A stretch of DNA of 64,000 nt from positions 1,570,793-1,634,792 of the forward strand of contig NC_018392.1 of assembly GCF_000208865.1 (NCBI RefSeq). Direction: 5' to 3'. The stretch comes from Neospora caninum Liverpool (Eukaryota > Apicomplexa > Conoidasida > Eucoccidiorida > Sarcocystidae). Positions 48,260 through 61,126 of the stretch are shown piece after piece. The notes under the pieces are model-generated. The model saw nothing but the letters and a program-made list of their open reading frames with translations, did no database searches and had not been told where the DNA came from. The position numbers and the translations under genes are program-made. The stretch's first letter is position 1; each line of letters opens with the position of its first letter.

Positions 48260-51200
48260 TTATTTGTCGAGGTATTTGGTGTCGAGGCCAAGTTGTTCCA
48301 TGGCCTTGCGGTAGTTGTCTTGGTTCCTCATCAAGATTTGTTCCACAGGACCAAGGAGGCGCTTGAAGCTCTTTCGGTCCATGTAGGCGACCTGAACGTG
48401 GCTCTTCGCGACGACCGTCGCAGCCCGCGGCTGATCCTTCAGCAGCGCAAGTTCTCCGAAGAAGCCTCCCTTCTTGTACTCCATCACCACTTTGTCGTTC
48501 TTGATCGCCTCTGCCGTCCCCTCCAACAAAATGTAGAAAGTGTCTCCTGTCTCCCCCTCCTTAATGATCACGTCCCCGTCTTCGTACGTCGCCGTGCGTA
48601 GAGCGTCCGACAGCTTCGACCGCTCGTACGGATCCATGTCTTCCAAGATCCGAACCTGAAAAAGCAAAGTTCAAACGCCCAGCGGAAAAAAAATGCACGT
48701 ACCAGCAGATAGGTAAAACCACTACAACCTACAAAAGACCGATTGGCGATCCCGCAGAAAAAAGGGGCGTGCATCACGGGCGCCTAAAACATATAACCGA
48801 TGTGGCATAACCTTTATGTGGGATACGGAAATCCAACGCGGTCAGCTGTCTTAAGCGGTGGCGCACGACACTAGGGATAAACGTCCACATACAATGGAAA
48901 CGTGAGGCGGTCGATGGCCTCGAGGCTGCATGCAGTCTGTAAAGAGGCGCACATGCTTCACAAACAGATGCCACTGAAAATGTCTTGACAGAAGAGACCC
49001 ACGCGAAGACCTGTACTCAACAGATGCTTATACGCATGTATATGCATCTGTATAGAACGACAGATTTCGATGCACCGATGTATGAACGGCTTACAACGCG
49101 CGCATTTAACCCCATCTTCGAAGCAGTGAACTGCACACAGAGTGAAAACCGATATCCATGTTTGCACACACGCTTCTTCAGCTCTTCATAAAGAGAGATA
49201 AAATATATATACATGTATATACCCGGACACACAATTCCATAAATATATATATATATATGTTAGTTGTTTCTCTTCTTCCTCACCTCTTTGAGGGATTCTT
49301 CAAAGACTTCTCGCTTTTTGGCTGCTGCATCTCGTACAATGTTGGTGAAGGAGTCACGATCGAGAGCCCACAGCAGCATGTCGTCGGCGGCGATGACGGT
49401 GGCAGCGCGAGGGGCGTTGTACATGAGAGCGAGTTCTCCAAAGGCATCGCCGGGGCGCATTTTGCACAGGAATTTGTTCTCCTTCTCTCCCGGAAATTTC
49501 TTCATCACGTCCACTTCTCCTGTTTCAATTAGGTACAAGCGGTCTCCGTCGTCCCCTTGGCGGATGATCACAGTCCCTTTCTTGACAGAAACCTCTTGAA
49601 ACGCGTTGATCACAATCTCCAAATCTTCAATGTCCAGCGACTGCGTCACCAAAAAACAAAAAACGAATGTCCACGTGGGTGCACAAAAAGGCACACATAT
49701 AGAATACATATGCATGTAAGCGTTTACGTATATAAAATATATGTATTTTACGCATTTGTTGGCATCACCATCTTCCGATGTAGCTAGAACGAAGGAGAGA
49801 GTCAAGTATAAAGTAGTCGAGAGGTAGACACTTGTTTCTCGCACGAAGGCGCACGCGTCTTCATTGTGCATAGTCGATGAAGAGATCCACGCGCAGTGCC
49901 ACCGGGACTTGGCTGTCCATACTCTGCCTGGGAGCAGGAACGAAAGAACGAGTCGGGGCTTACGCTGAAAAGAAAAGAACTTTCAATAACCTTGGTGATG
50001 CGCTCCTTCTGCTCCGCCGTCTTGGGGTACACCTGAGACGCATCCACACCGCACGCACGAGTCCTGCTGACACCCTGAGCGCAACGCGACTCTGGGTATG
50101 CCTGAATCGAGTCTCCAGGAAATGAGTGAGGTATCTCTGTCAAGTAAAAGCTTGGGAAACAGCAAGGAAAAAAAGACACACATGTCGTCACGGACGTTCT
50201 TGAGGAACGACTGGAATCGGAGAGGTGTGCGCGGCGTACACACATCACCCGCCCAACAGCTGTGCTGGGACAGCAGTTCCCAAATCCTCTGCTTCTACAG
50301 AGATACTTCCTGGCGCACATCCACGCGCGCATCGGTACTCACACGGATGCAGGGGTATGTTGGGGAAACATGCAGAGATATGAGGAGACGTGCTGAGATT
50401 TGCGGGCGCATGCAGAGATTTGAGGAGACATGCAAAGGCTTGCGGAAGCACGCAGAGATTCGCGGAGACAACAACGCAGAACCGGCGAAACGAGAGACGA
50501 ACGAGAGACACAGCAGCGTGCCGCGTGAGGCCGAGCTGCACGCGCGTACTTGATACAGCCGGTGCGACAAAGAATGCAGATGTGTATTGCACAGGTTTAA
50601 ATGTGTAGAAACCTATAGAAACGCACTCAAGGTGATGCTTACCGGCGCCACGAACTTCTTGCGCTTATTCCATTCGCCGTACGCCTCTGCGCTGACCGAC
50701 TGGCGATTCTTGGCGCGTGACATGTATGCCTCGCTAGGCTGCGCATACACCCCAAACGCCGCATAAAGGGCAAAGAAAGGCAACAGGAGTTGAACGCCAC
50801 GGCAGCACGCTTCACTTGATCGAAACTCTGAGACAGACCTCCCTGTCAAGAAGCTAAAAAACCCATCCCTATACAGATCTTACCCCGAATAAAAAGGCAT
50901 CGTCTGACACATCTTCCCATTTGCGTATGTGCCCATATACATATGCGGGTGTTTCCTTTTCATGTGATGTTAAAGTGGACCTGTATCAACTCCGTTATCC
51001 CCACACAAGAATAATCAAAGCATATATACATATATATATTATCGCATATATGCATATGGACACCTGCACAGAACGTCGACAGAGGTGTGTATATGAATCA
51101 GCTTTCTTTCGCGTGGGTGACTGCAGCTTACCTGTGGCATGTCTTCTACGACATCATCATCTTTTTCGTCTTCGGTATCCAAATCATCTTCGGTCACTAG

Positions 51201-53479
51201 GAACAAGCAAACGCATGCAGCGCGGCGATGCCACAAAGTCCACGACGCCCGAAAGAGCAGTCACGCAAAAGACCGCTTGTGGGGCGAATCGGTTCGTGTG
51301 CAGAGCCCGGTACGGACTTCTAGCTCTCCACGAGTGGAGATATCTGTGAAACATTCGACTCCGGGGAGGGGAGCAAACTGACACTCTGTGCATACTGCGT
51401 GCCTGGCAACAAAAGATGCGAAGGCACAGAGGAGGAGGAAGACGAATGCGCACAAGATACGCGAAGACCGAGACGCACAAGACCGTGGCTCCGGTACTTT
51501 CCACAGGCAAGGAAAAACAAAGAAGTCGAGGCTCACAGACGCTGCCGCCGGGGGGACATTTCATGTACAAGCAGCTCGGGCAGTCAGGGAAACCAATAAA
51601 AAAGTGCAGAAGAGTTGATGCATGCACGCCGCAGTGCGCGGAGAATCTACAGAGATGACAAAAAAAATGCGTCCGCAAATGAAGCAAACAGCAGCGCATG
51701 GATGAGGGACGCCAAATGGGCCAAAACTGAAAAGCGAGGAGCCAGCGTTGTCTTCCGCAGTGCTCGGTTTCCTGCGTGTGTGTGTTTTCTTGGTAAAAAA
51801 ATATCTCGGTTCCCCCGGGGTTTTCTGAGCTGCAAGGGTGGTGAGAGCGTGCCTCGAACGCCTTTCGCGCAGTATCCAAAGGTCCCTGACTCGACGTTCG
51901 CCTCGGCTGAATCCTCTCTCGCGTCCCTCCCTTTCAACCTTTCCACAAAATGGAAAGTACCACCTAGAGAAGAACGCCACTTGCGTTTCGACGCCGAAGG
52001 ACCCGACAGGACGGAGAATGCACGAGAAAGCAGTCGCGGGCCCGCCACCTTGTCGCATTTTGCCCACAGGTGAGGTGTACATACAGCCCAAGCGATCGGC
52101 GGCCATACATATCGGATGTGTGTTCATGTGCATACATTTTCTACGCGTCAGTCAGGGCTACCTGTGTAGGTGTGGAACAGGCACGGGGAGGAACTGCTCG
52201 TTGGCTTGACGTCCACTCTCGCCGTTTCAACGAGTTCAGATGTGGAAAGAGTCGGCGCAAGTGATGCACCTCATGACAGAGAGAAGATGCAAAAGAGGGC
52301 TTACATTGAGGGACGACCGTTGAGGAGTTGGAGGAGGCGGCCTTGGTTCCTGATGTCTTCTGACCGGACGAGGAACTACCGGTAGTTCCCTTCCCCTTGG
52401 TCACTTTCGTCAAAACTGGAGCAGCCGGCGACTCCTCTTGAACAGTATCCGCCTTCTGGCTGAAAATCGCATCCCCACATATACACACGGAGGACCGCAA
52501 ACACGGATATCCACATGAATTCGGTACTGCCTCGCACGCACGTCCTACGGCTTCCATGTGTATCCCAAGGCCGTGACGGTAGAATGTATGTACATACAGT
52601 TGTGTTTTTACGGCCAGCCGAGGTGTTCCCCCGTACAGCTTCAATACCCCCGTTGCTTCCACGTGGCAAGTGGGAAGAGCCCCTAGGAAACCCCTCATCG
52701 ACTCCACAGTACGAACCGAAACATCCACGCAGAAGACTACCAAACACGACTTTTATTGCCAAGGAGTCACTGTCAGCACATCGAAAAAAAGTCGGCAAAA
52801 GATAACGAAAATGTCCATCCGAATTGTTCCCGCAGTGGGTGCAGCCGTGGGGGAGTTGTCCGCCTATCGTCTCTCGAAATACGCAGTAATCGCGAAATGC
52901 AGTGTGTTTGTGGATTCCTCCATGTGCACGCAACACGTAAACAGACACAGCGGGCAATTTATATCCAATGGGCATCCTAGAGAAAGGAAAGGTAGAAAGT
53001 TTGATTGCGTGAACGGAAGATGAATGTGCACAGATGTGGGAGTCGCTCCGGTAGAAAAAAACGCAATCGCTTGACGCAGGAACAGGTCGCTGTAAAAAGG
53101 TTGCAACATTCCTATGGCATGTATAAATCCATGTGTAAGGATCGGTCCCTGAACATAATGCACAACGATGGCCGCAGGTCGCAGTTTAGTGTCGACGGCG
53201 CCGGAGTGGTTGTGCGATTCTACCACAGTTGACACAAAAAAGCACACGAGCTGGAAAAGTACGAAATGTCCTGACACATGGAAACGAGAAGTCGTGCAGA
53301 ATCCATATTGACAGACCGGAAAACGGGTGCCATGACAGATACGGTGAGACAGCGGCCCAACCGAAAAAACAGACGTTGGGTGACCGCAGGAAAAAGGGAA
53401 CTGGTTCTATCCAAGGGCCTGATTGCAGAAACGCCTGACAGTCCAGAGGATAAACTTACCATTCACAAGCGTTACCCAT
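48260..53479 (-). CDS. PKAR: cAMP-dependent protein kinase regulatory subunit (PKA-R)
   Basis: Holds the PKA catalytic subunit inactive until cAMP binds. Seven exons (minus): 53479-53460, 52459-52305, 51196-51132, 50738-50643, 50032-49964, 49640-49284, 48655-48260; all junction phases fit, giving 385 residues. Two cyclic-nucleotide-binding domains fill the C-terminal two thirds. Each has an intact phosphate-binding cassette, FGELALMYNAPRAAT (about 198-212) and FGELALLKDQPRAAT (about 319-333), with the glutamate and arginine that hold cAMP. The inhibitory segment KNRQSVSAEAYGEWN lies in exon 4 (residues 81-112). The 20-base first exon encodes MGNACE. Gly2 with Cys5 is a classic myristoylation plus palmitoylation signal, consistent with acylated, periphery-located PKA-R known in Toxoplasma. 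The dimerisation/docking domain of animal subunits is absent, replaced by a Ser/Thr/Lys-rich linker and an acidic exon 3 (TEDDLDTEDEKDDD). Confidence 0.93.
50360..50475. repeat. Degenerate 20-24-bp minisatellite in a PKA-R intron
   Basis: About five diverged copies of a CATGCAGAGATTTGAGGAGA-like unit, in the intron between exons 4 and 5. Confidence 0.7.
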
Positions 53480-53953
53480 TTTGCAGAAAACGGACTGCGG
53501 AATGTTGCAGGCAAAAAGAGCAGACCGAGGGAAAGGCGCGCGGGAACGGGAGAGAAAGGAGTAAAAGCAGTGTTGGGAGTGCCCAGAAACGTGGCAGGAG
53601 AGAAACGGCGAAGAACGCAATAAAAGGATGTCCCAGGAGCGTAGTATAAGGAGGTTTGTCAGAATAAAAACAAACTCCTGCTAAAAAGCTTGACGTGTAA
53701 CGGAAAGGCTGCAAACCACAGACATGTCCGGTCGAGGACCTCGTAGTTCTCGAGAGCGATCGACGTTCGAAATATAAAGTAAATTTTCCAGGGAACATGT
53801 GGAGGCTGCTAAGCGATTCCGGTCGGAACAAACTTTTCTGGCTCGCTAGAGAGAGTTACAGAGAGGAAGAAGGTGGGAGAAAAACGTTTTCTCCTGTTGC
53901 CGTGCGCAACAAAGGGAAAAACTGTGGACTCGTGGTTGATGCAGCTGCTCCGG

Positions 53954-53967
53954 GGTGTATGTACACC
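53954..53967. repeat. Dyad upstream of PKA-R exon 1
   Basis: GGTGTATGTACACC with CCGG on the left and GG on the right, about 480 bases upstream of the PKA-R start codon. Confidence 0.6.
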
Positions 53968-54605
53968 GGAGAAAGGTGGAAAACAAGCAACTGAAACCGA
54001 GAAAAACGGAAGGACGACAGCGTATCAGTGAGAGCAAAAAACCTTCGGGAAGAAGGGTTGCAAGTATGAGAAAAACGAGCGCCCGCAGGACCCAAAAAAG
54101 ATCCCTCCCAGTTGCTCAGAGTACAAATCCATCAAACGCCGGTTACTTGCTCCGCTACCTTCCTGGCGGCGCACTCAGCTGTGCTTGCATTGGCCGACAA
54201 TCCGGGCGCACCGACACCAGAAAAAGTGAAGCCGCAAGAGCGCGACGCAGCAGGCCGACCAACAAGCCGCCCTCCGCGCGTGTTGGCTGCAGGCAGAGCT
54301 CACAATGTTGAGACGGAATGAGCACCGCAAGGAGGTCACACCTTTCGCTTTTCTGTCTCATCGTTTACAACTTCATCAAGCCCCTGCTATCTTGGCATCA
54401 GGCGGTTTCCTCTCTTTTTTTCGGGCGTTAGGAAGCGGACTGCGTGCGGTGCGTGCTCTGATGCGCAGTTTAGCCTGCGTGTGCATGTCGCCCCAGAATG
54501 TCCGAGACGTCGAGAAAGCACAGAGGAGGCCGCAGGGAATAGAAACTGGGGGGGACTGCTTTCTTCGTGGGTGGCGACTTCCGCAGTGGTCACGCAACAT
54601 AAACA

Positions 54606-56460
54606 TCAGCGCCGGACGTTGTTCGTCTTTTTCTTTAAACTTGTAACGATGGGCTGCCAGTGATTCATGACGGATTCAACAGCCACATTTCCAGGGTGGT
54701 ATCGTCGCCGTCCTTCTGTCGTGTTGCTCGACGTCGCTAAGGTGAATTCGAGCACGGGCCACCACGTAGAAAGTTGCTTAGCATGTCCTTTGTAGTGTCG
54801 TAACGTACAGTCAAGGCGCCACGAAAGTGCTCGGCTTCCCGTCAAGTTTTCCTCAAAGGATTGCCCTTTACTGCTGGGAGATGGGAAGGTCCTGTGTGAA
54901 AGGGGGTGCCTGCTGCAGCACGCCACATTCAGAACTAAGTTTAGGTGTGCATTCGGCGTATGAAGCTCCACTTGACAGCGGATGTTGCCTCTGAAGGCAA
55001 CCGTGCCGCTGGGATGAACTGCGTGTCTCTCTTGGCAAGTATTTCCAATTTCCAATGCCCTCAGGAGGCAAGTCCGTCCATCACTCTTTTGCAGGGCAGT
55101 GTACGCGCCGAGCTCATGCTGATGGGTGTGCGGTTATCCATGGCAAGCCTCTTTCTGGATACTGGGATTCTCTACTGGGCACTACTCAATATGTGTCAAT
55201 CGTAATGTTTCGGCATTTAGGGATTCCTGTAGAACCCGGAACTGCCAGCGGTTCGCCAGAAGAATAGTGCAGACGTGAGCAAACCAATACTAACCCACGC
55301 ATTGAGCAGAGTAAGGTATGCTTTCAGCGAGATTCGTATACCGGGGCGGTGTAGAGACGTGAGCCCAAGAATGGAACTGTTTCCCCTTAATTATCGTCGG
55401 CAAGGAGTCTCTAGATCGTGCAAAAAGTGAGTCAGGTGGTGGTAGAAGTAACTCTTCCCTGTTCACTCACCCTGCAAATATGAGTTTCGATGTAGCGCAG
55501 GGGCTACTCATGGAGCGTAGTACGGAGCGGCATACGCCGGTGACGGCTCCCGGGGGCGGTACCTCTTGTCCGATGTCGGTGGTGGCACGTAGCCAAATCT
55601 GGCGTTGTTCCAGTTTATTTGACTTGTATATTTTGAGTCACATTTTGTGGATTTCTTAGTCTTGGTTATTTAAGCACAGAAAAGATCCGCGCATCACATG
55701 GACGTAGAACCGTGCCAGTCGAGTGAAGCCGTCGTCGGCTCAATATACGTCTTGAGGGGGTTCGAAGCGATGAAACACTCGTCGTAGTAGGGTGATATCC
55801 AGGGCTGTTTAGCGATGGAGACGGCATCGTATGCATGCCAGTCGGTGTGATACGGTAATTCTGGCAAGAAAAAGCGTGCAAATTGAAGTCGACGCACTAA
55901 GCAAGTTGCCTGCCACTTCAGGAGTAACTGGCTAAGAAGAAAAGAGACGTCCCGAAATAAAGCGGTTAACGGTGGAACCCGACACAAAAAAGAGCTTTGT
56001 CACATTTAATGCCTTTTTCTTTGAGACGTCGGCTACGCGGTTGCAATCCATCTTCCACAATTCACTGTAGCTTGCACATACTCGATTCCATTTTTTGTAG
56101 CAGAGGCACAGTTCTTTGGTTCTGTCTGGAACATCGGGGGTGAAGGCTGTGATCGCAGTTCCGGCGGCCGCCCCCCCCCCCCCCTCCAATCTCGGCTGCT
56201 TAAAACGTGGTCGAAAGCTCGTCAGTGGTACACAAGTCTGCTGCAGTGCCTCGTAAGTCTGCTTCGCGCCAACTTACCGTAGAGTTAGATAACGCCGTTC
56301 CACTACGAGCCGCTAGCCGTGATGTTCGTGTCAGGGACGTACTGGCACTGAGGTCATCTACAAAATCCTGCGGCGGCTGTTCAACTGGAGGCAGTGTCTA
56401 CAACGGAAGGAGCACGATGCCCCACTTGCGTATGAGGTGGGATAGGGCCCCCTTTCTCGA
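54606..56460 (-). mobile_element. Probable decayed Ty3/gypsy-like pol fragment
   Basis: Three by-eye resemblances in the order and rough spacing of a Ty3/gypsy polyprotein, all on the minus strand. (a) Near 56365-56345, QDFVDDLSAST resembles the reverse transcriptase Y-x-D-D box. (b) About 500 bases later, at 55987-55700, PPLTALF followed by KWQ and FFLPELPYHTDW resembles the PLTxLL...W...PVLxxPD...TDAS junction of reverse transcriptase and RNase H. (c) About 1.1 kb later, near 54810-54660, LRHY...WWPVLEFTLATSS resembles the integrase LRxY...WLPLAEFAYN segment. Reading frames are broken between the parts, so this is dead if real. No LTRs were found. Each match alone is weak; order, strand and spacing make the case. 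Confidence 0.35.
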
Positions 56461-59400
56461 GGGCAAAGAAACGTGTTGGTGCAAGAATTATGATGCATGA
56501 GCCAGCAGGGCAGGTATCTCACTATGACGCAATGCTTATAAGCCTACACTGTCTGGCCCTTCCTGACGTGTTGCACCTCCCGGCGCTGCCCTTGCAATCC
56601 TGAGCTGTCGCTCTCCGTATACTCGTATCAGTGGAATTCCTGCCTTCAGTCCCTGTAGTACGACACAAAAACCCCTGTGCGTCCTGTGTATGGCATATAG
56701 GGCAAACACGGAAAACTTCTGTGAGAGTGCCCCCTGCGTGGGGCTCTCGACTGCCTCCCGTTGTGTCGAAGCCCATTCCAGTATCAACCGCGACAAGAAT
56801 ATCGCTTATCACAGGTACCAGCGTCACCAATGTGATAAAACCACCAGTCTCGTGCGCTACTGGTTCCCCGTTCACGAACATACCGTCGCACAGAATCACA
56901 GTGACTTTCGAGAATTCGTCTCATATTGCTCATTAGACTGCAAACGCGGTCGTCTGCGTTGGGGGCAGAAGCGACGGGGAAGGCCTCAATCAGGTTCACA
57001 CAATTGCTCGTGTATGGTGGTGGCACCAACAGAACTTTTTGAACCGCGAGAGGCAGTAAAGGAGCTCTTCCGTATTATTCACCAATTTGTGTTTGAGTTG
57101 CCGGTATACCTTTCACGGTCTTGCGGCCAGGTCGAGGGGTGGCCGAAGCCCTGGGAGACCGGTTTACTGTGCGACTGCATTGGCAGGCTCTATGAGACTA
57201 TTCTGCGCCCGCAGTGTGACCCGCACTGCTGAGAGCGATGCCATATACGGTCTCCCTCGAAATATTTTTGGCAGCGGCGGGATAGCGATTTAGTGAGTGC
57301 AACCTAACTGTAACAATCTTCTGCGTCGGGGTTTCAAGGGAGGCGAACAGAAGGAGAGTTCATGCTTAGAGGCGATGACAATCACAGGTCGGCAGGGAAG
57401 AGTGAAGAACAATTTTGGCGGTCGTCGCGCACCCAGTACAAACTGTATCACTGTATCTTTTGTGCTGGTGTTTCGAGGGGGTAGAGACTCGGTGAGCATG
57501 ACACAAGTCTAAGTGTGCTCCAGTGACCCGTTGACCGCAACACTGTGAACAATGGGTTTGTTCATATCTACTGCAACTCTCGGTGTTGGCGCTGCCACAG
57601 CTAGTCCAGCAGACAGATGCAGAAGCAGCTCGCTGTTGTTGGTGGCAGTGCATGGTCGAAGGAGCTGAGCGGGTAACCTAAACTTCTCCATAGTGTCCCG
57701 GAAGTAGCGGTAATGTCTGTTTTCTGTGGGAGTTGTTTTGAGTGTCTAGGGCGAATTCCCAGCGAAGTCCTGCAAAAGAGAAAGCAGTCGTCAGCACGCG
57801 AGTGTCACGGGAGCGAATTGAGCACACACTCATTCGATAAAAGAAATTCACGAGCCGGGCTGATCTCCAAGACTAAAGGCGGTAAGTCATCCTGTTAACA
57901 CTGTTAACAAGCGGACCTCGCTCGGTTTCGTACAAGCGCAACGCGTGAAGCTCCTTTATAGATTTGACGGACGGTGTTCAGGCGCCGATCCTGAAGTCTT
58001 TATCCAGGCTTTAGTCCAGCATATCGATTGCATCACAACATAAGGGTCAAAGCAGTCTGGTTGAAGTTGCGATTACGTGGATGGATCTCACAGCATCGCT
58101 TCGAGAAGTGGATCGATGAGAAGGCTACGTGCTACAAAGGGCCTGCCGAAGGCCAATCGTGGTCATCAGGTAACAGTGCAGAAATAGCACAAAGCAGCCC
58201 GCCAGTTCTCGCTTTCGCTTTCAGAATTCACACCCACTCTTAACGACCCAACTCTCCCTTCCGTGTACTATCCGGTCATTCGTGCGGAGCGATCCTCCTA
58301 TTCCACAAACAGTTGCTACCGTTCCTAGTGCTCGTCGCCGAAGGTGTCACGAGATAAAACCTATGGCATCACCTTTGGGCGAAAGCCCTTCTTACAACAG
58401 ACACAAATAAATACAGGACATCTTCTCCCTCTGCAGCCTCTTCCAGAAGACATCGGATTCTCGGCCTGCCGAGTGCCACAAACACCGTTTCTTTCGTACG
58501 CACCTGAAAATCAGCATGCAGCGATGCCGAATTCGAACAGCGATCTTAAACACGACGCCGCTGGTGTAGAATGACCCGCTTTTGAAAAAGTCGCGTGGTC
58601 CTCTTCGTACTTGACTACTACAATACCGCAAGGATGATGCAGAAGAAGTTTTTCTCACACCACGCTTGTTGGTAACTGGGCCTGGAAACGGAGGTTTTTC
58701 TGGGGAACTCATCCGAATGGCAGCTTGCGCCGCCAGAGAGGGCCCGTTCTGTTGTCGCTGGCTGTCGCTTGTCGAGGCTTCTTCGACAACGGTACAGACA
58801 TTTTTTTTATGACTCCACAGTCTCGCTGTCGCCAAATTGATTCCACATCCACCACCGTTTTTAGAAAACACACACAACCGTAGTGCTGCTTTGTCCCTGG
58901 GTACTCTCTTGACGGCGATGAACAGCCGAAGGGAGGGCGGGAATATAGATGCACCGCGATGCGGCAACAAACTTGCATGCTGTTTCTCTCTTACCCTGTG
59001 TCTCCCTCCAGCTATCACCAGCGACCCGATAAATTTTCAACGGAAAGAAAAGAAGGCGTTGAGCATAAAACCTATTTACAGTAATAAAGTGAATCCTCTA
59101 TCTCTTCGTCTCTTGCCATGTACAGGAGATAACATGAACTAGAAGTAAATATCGGAGTCAGAGTGTCACTTCCGTTGCCTAGGATCCCAGAACTGACAGG
59201 GCACGCGGCGAAAGCTGGCTGTCTTCTTTTTCAGGCAACTGCACTTAATCCCAGCACAACACCTTTTGAGATGTTATCGAAACACTTCCTGGAGAAAATT
59301 CCGGCTCTTCCTTTCCTTTGTTTTGGCAGCTGTTCCTTTTTGTTGCGCCTCCTCCGCTCACCTCTCGCGGCCGCTGTCCTGTCCCCCGCCAAACAGCTCG

Positions 59401-59507
59401 ACCGCAAATGACCCGTCCCTCTTCTCTCTCTCCTCCTTTTTCCCACTCCTTTTCCTCCCCCTTTTTATGTACAAGCCTCTTCCCAACGAGATAAAGCGCT
59501 GCGAAAG

Positions 59508-61087
59508 ATGGCGTCGCTGCAAGCTGCCTCACTAGGAAGCTTTCCTTCGTTTTCTTCTAGAGACGAGAGATCAGGTCCACGGTCTTCCTCTGTGTGTCAG
59601 CACTCCAACTCTGTTTCTCCCCCCTCTCCAGCTTTTCTTCAGGACCAAGAACATAAATGGAGGCGGCACTATGCGTCGCTGACTCTCTGCCTGCAAAGAA
59701 TGCAAGACGGCGACGCAGGTACTGCGTTGCCCTCGGTGAAAACAGGAGAGAAGCGTTTCGTCAGCACACGGAAGAATGCGCGTCTGCTCACAGATGTTCT
59801 CCTGTCCTCCGGCAAAGCGGCATCCCGACGGACAAAGGCTGAACGTAGATGGATCCTATGCACACTTTCGCAGATACGAGTGGACGTAGACAGAGATGCG
59901 TGCATGCGTAAATGCGGGGTATAAATATCATGCACATCTAATCGCTTTCTTCTCCACCTTCCAAGGAACGACTTCTTCTTCTGTGTCCATGTTTTCTCGG
60001 AACAGGTCTATCTTTCCACACCACTTGGTGCTCTTTTCACACGACTGTAGGGTGTTCGCCGTTCTGCGCGTGTGCGCCTCTTCGTTTGGGTGTATGAACA
60101 GCTGCAGAGGACGTGGAAGCCGGGACAGACGCGTGTGAAGGCGCTGACATTAGTGTAAGCATGGCATCCGCCGTAGGTTTCTCTCATCGTTGCGAAGAAG
60201 TCTGAACGCTGTTCGCAGTTCACGTTTCAGTCTTCCTATCCATCTGTCCATCCGCCTACCCCTGTAACTACCTACTTCTTTTTGTGCGCGTTCCTGTCTG
60301 CGCATCCGTGATTTGCTTTCTCCTCCGATCTGCGCATCTGTCCTTCCGTGATTTGCTTTCTCCTCCGATCTGCGCAGTTCTCGCCTCATCACTGTATGTA
60401 CGCCATTGTCGACTTGCAACTCTCTCTTTTCTATGAACCTGTTTCTGAGTCCGTCTGTGTGCGTTCCTCCATGCGTGTCAGCACGCCCACATGCGTGCCC
60501 ACGGACTTTGTTTGTCTCTGCCTGCTGCGTAGACCTGTCTCCCTCACTCTCGCTGTCCTCTTTTTACCCTTCTCGTGACTGGCCGTGCTCCCGCATGGCG
60601 ACAGCACTGCGCAGTGCTGTCAAGCCCCAGATCAACACGGCTTGTCGTCTGTCTAGGAGAGCACTGAGGAGCGTCGAACCGGATTAAAATTGCTCGGTTT
60701 AGGCGACTCAGGTGCCGACCCTTGCGGGTTCTTTGATTAAAACAGCCGTCTTCGCGTTCGCATGTCGACTAGCTTCCATCCGTATCTTTGTCGCTCGCAC
60801 TGTATCTTTCAGCTGCAACAGTTGGAAGCAGAGGCACGGATGTCTTCAAATTCTCAGGCTCTTCTCCAAGTGGTGAGCGTTTTGATTCCCTCAAACCCGG
60901 TTGCTCGCGTTCGCAGGTTCGTGTGTTGACTCCTGTTTTCGTACGCTGTTGGCGCTGTCCCATTTGCGTATACGAAATGAATCGTTTTACGGAATCCGCG
61001 CTTGGCAGGAAAATGTATGCCGTCACTCATTCATCTATATAGTTGCGTTTTGTCCATGAAGAAGCCTCCAGCGAAGGGCAATGCACC

Positions 61088-61126
<39 letters not shown>

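Larger units (their letters stand above)
53480..59507. other. Large gap between PKA-R and the VTI1-like SNARE
   Basis: About 6 kb between two divergent genes. It holds a dyad copy at 53954-53967, a probable Ty3/gypsy-like relic (about 54606-56460, minus), a 14-base C run at 56171-56184, and otherwise anonymous DNA lacking the CT-rich tracts seen elsewhere. Minus-strand frames at 57691-57509 and 59018-58392 are open but unrecognised. Confidence 0.5.

Noticed and set aside
52590..52605. TGTATGTACATACA palindrome
   Set aside because: Lacks the GTGT/ACAC arms of the dyad family; probably a simple TA/TG-rich sequence.
55740..55770. GGTTCGAA sequence resembling a tRNA B box
   Set aside because: No matching A box or cloverleaf stems around it.
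60590..60687. Alternative second exon of the SNARE (ATALRSAVKPQ...)
   Set aside because: No good donor before its stop codon; the short exon at 60108-60154 fits phase on both sides.
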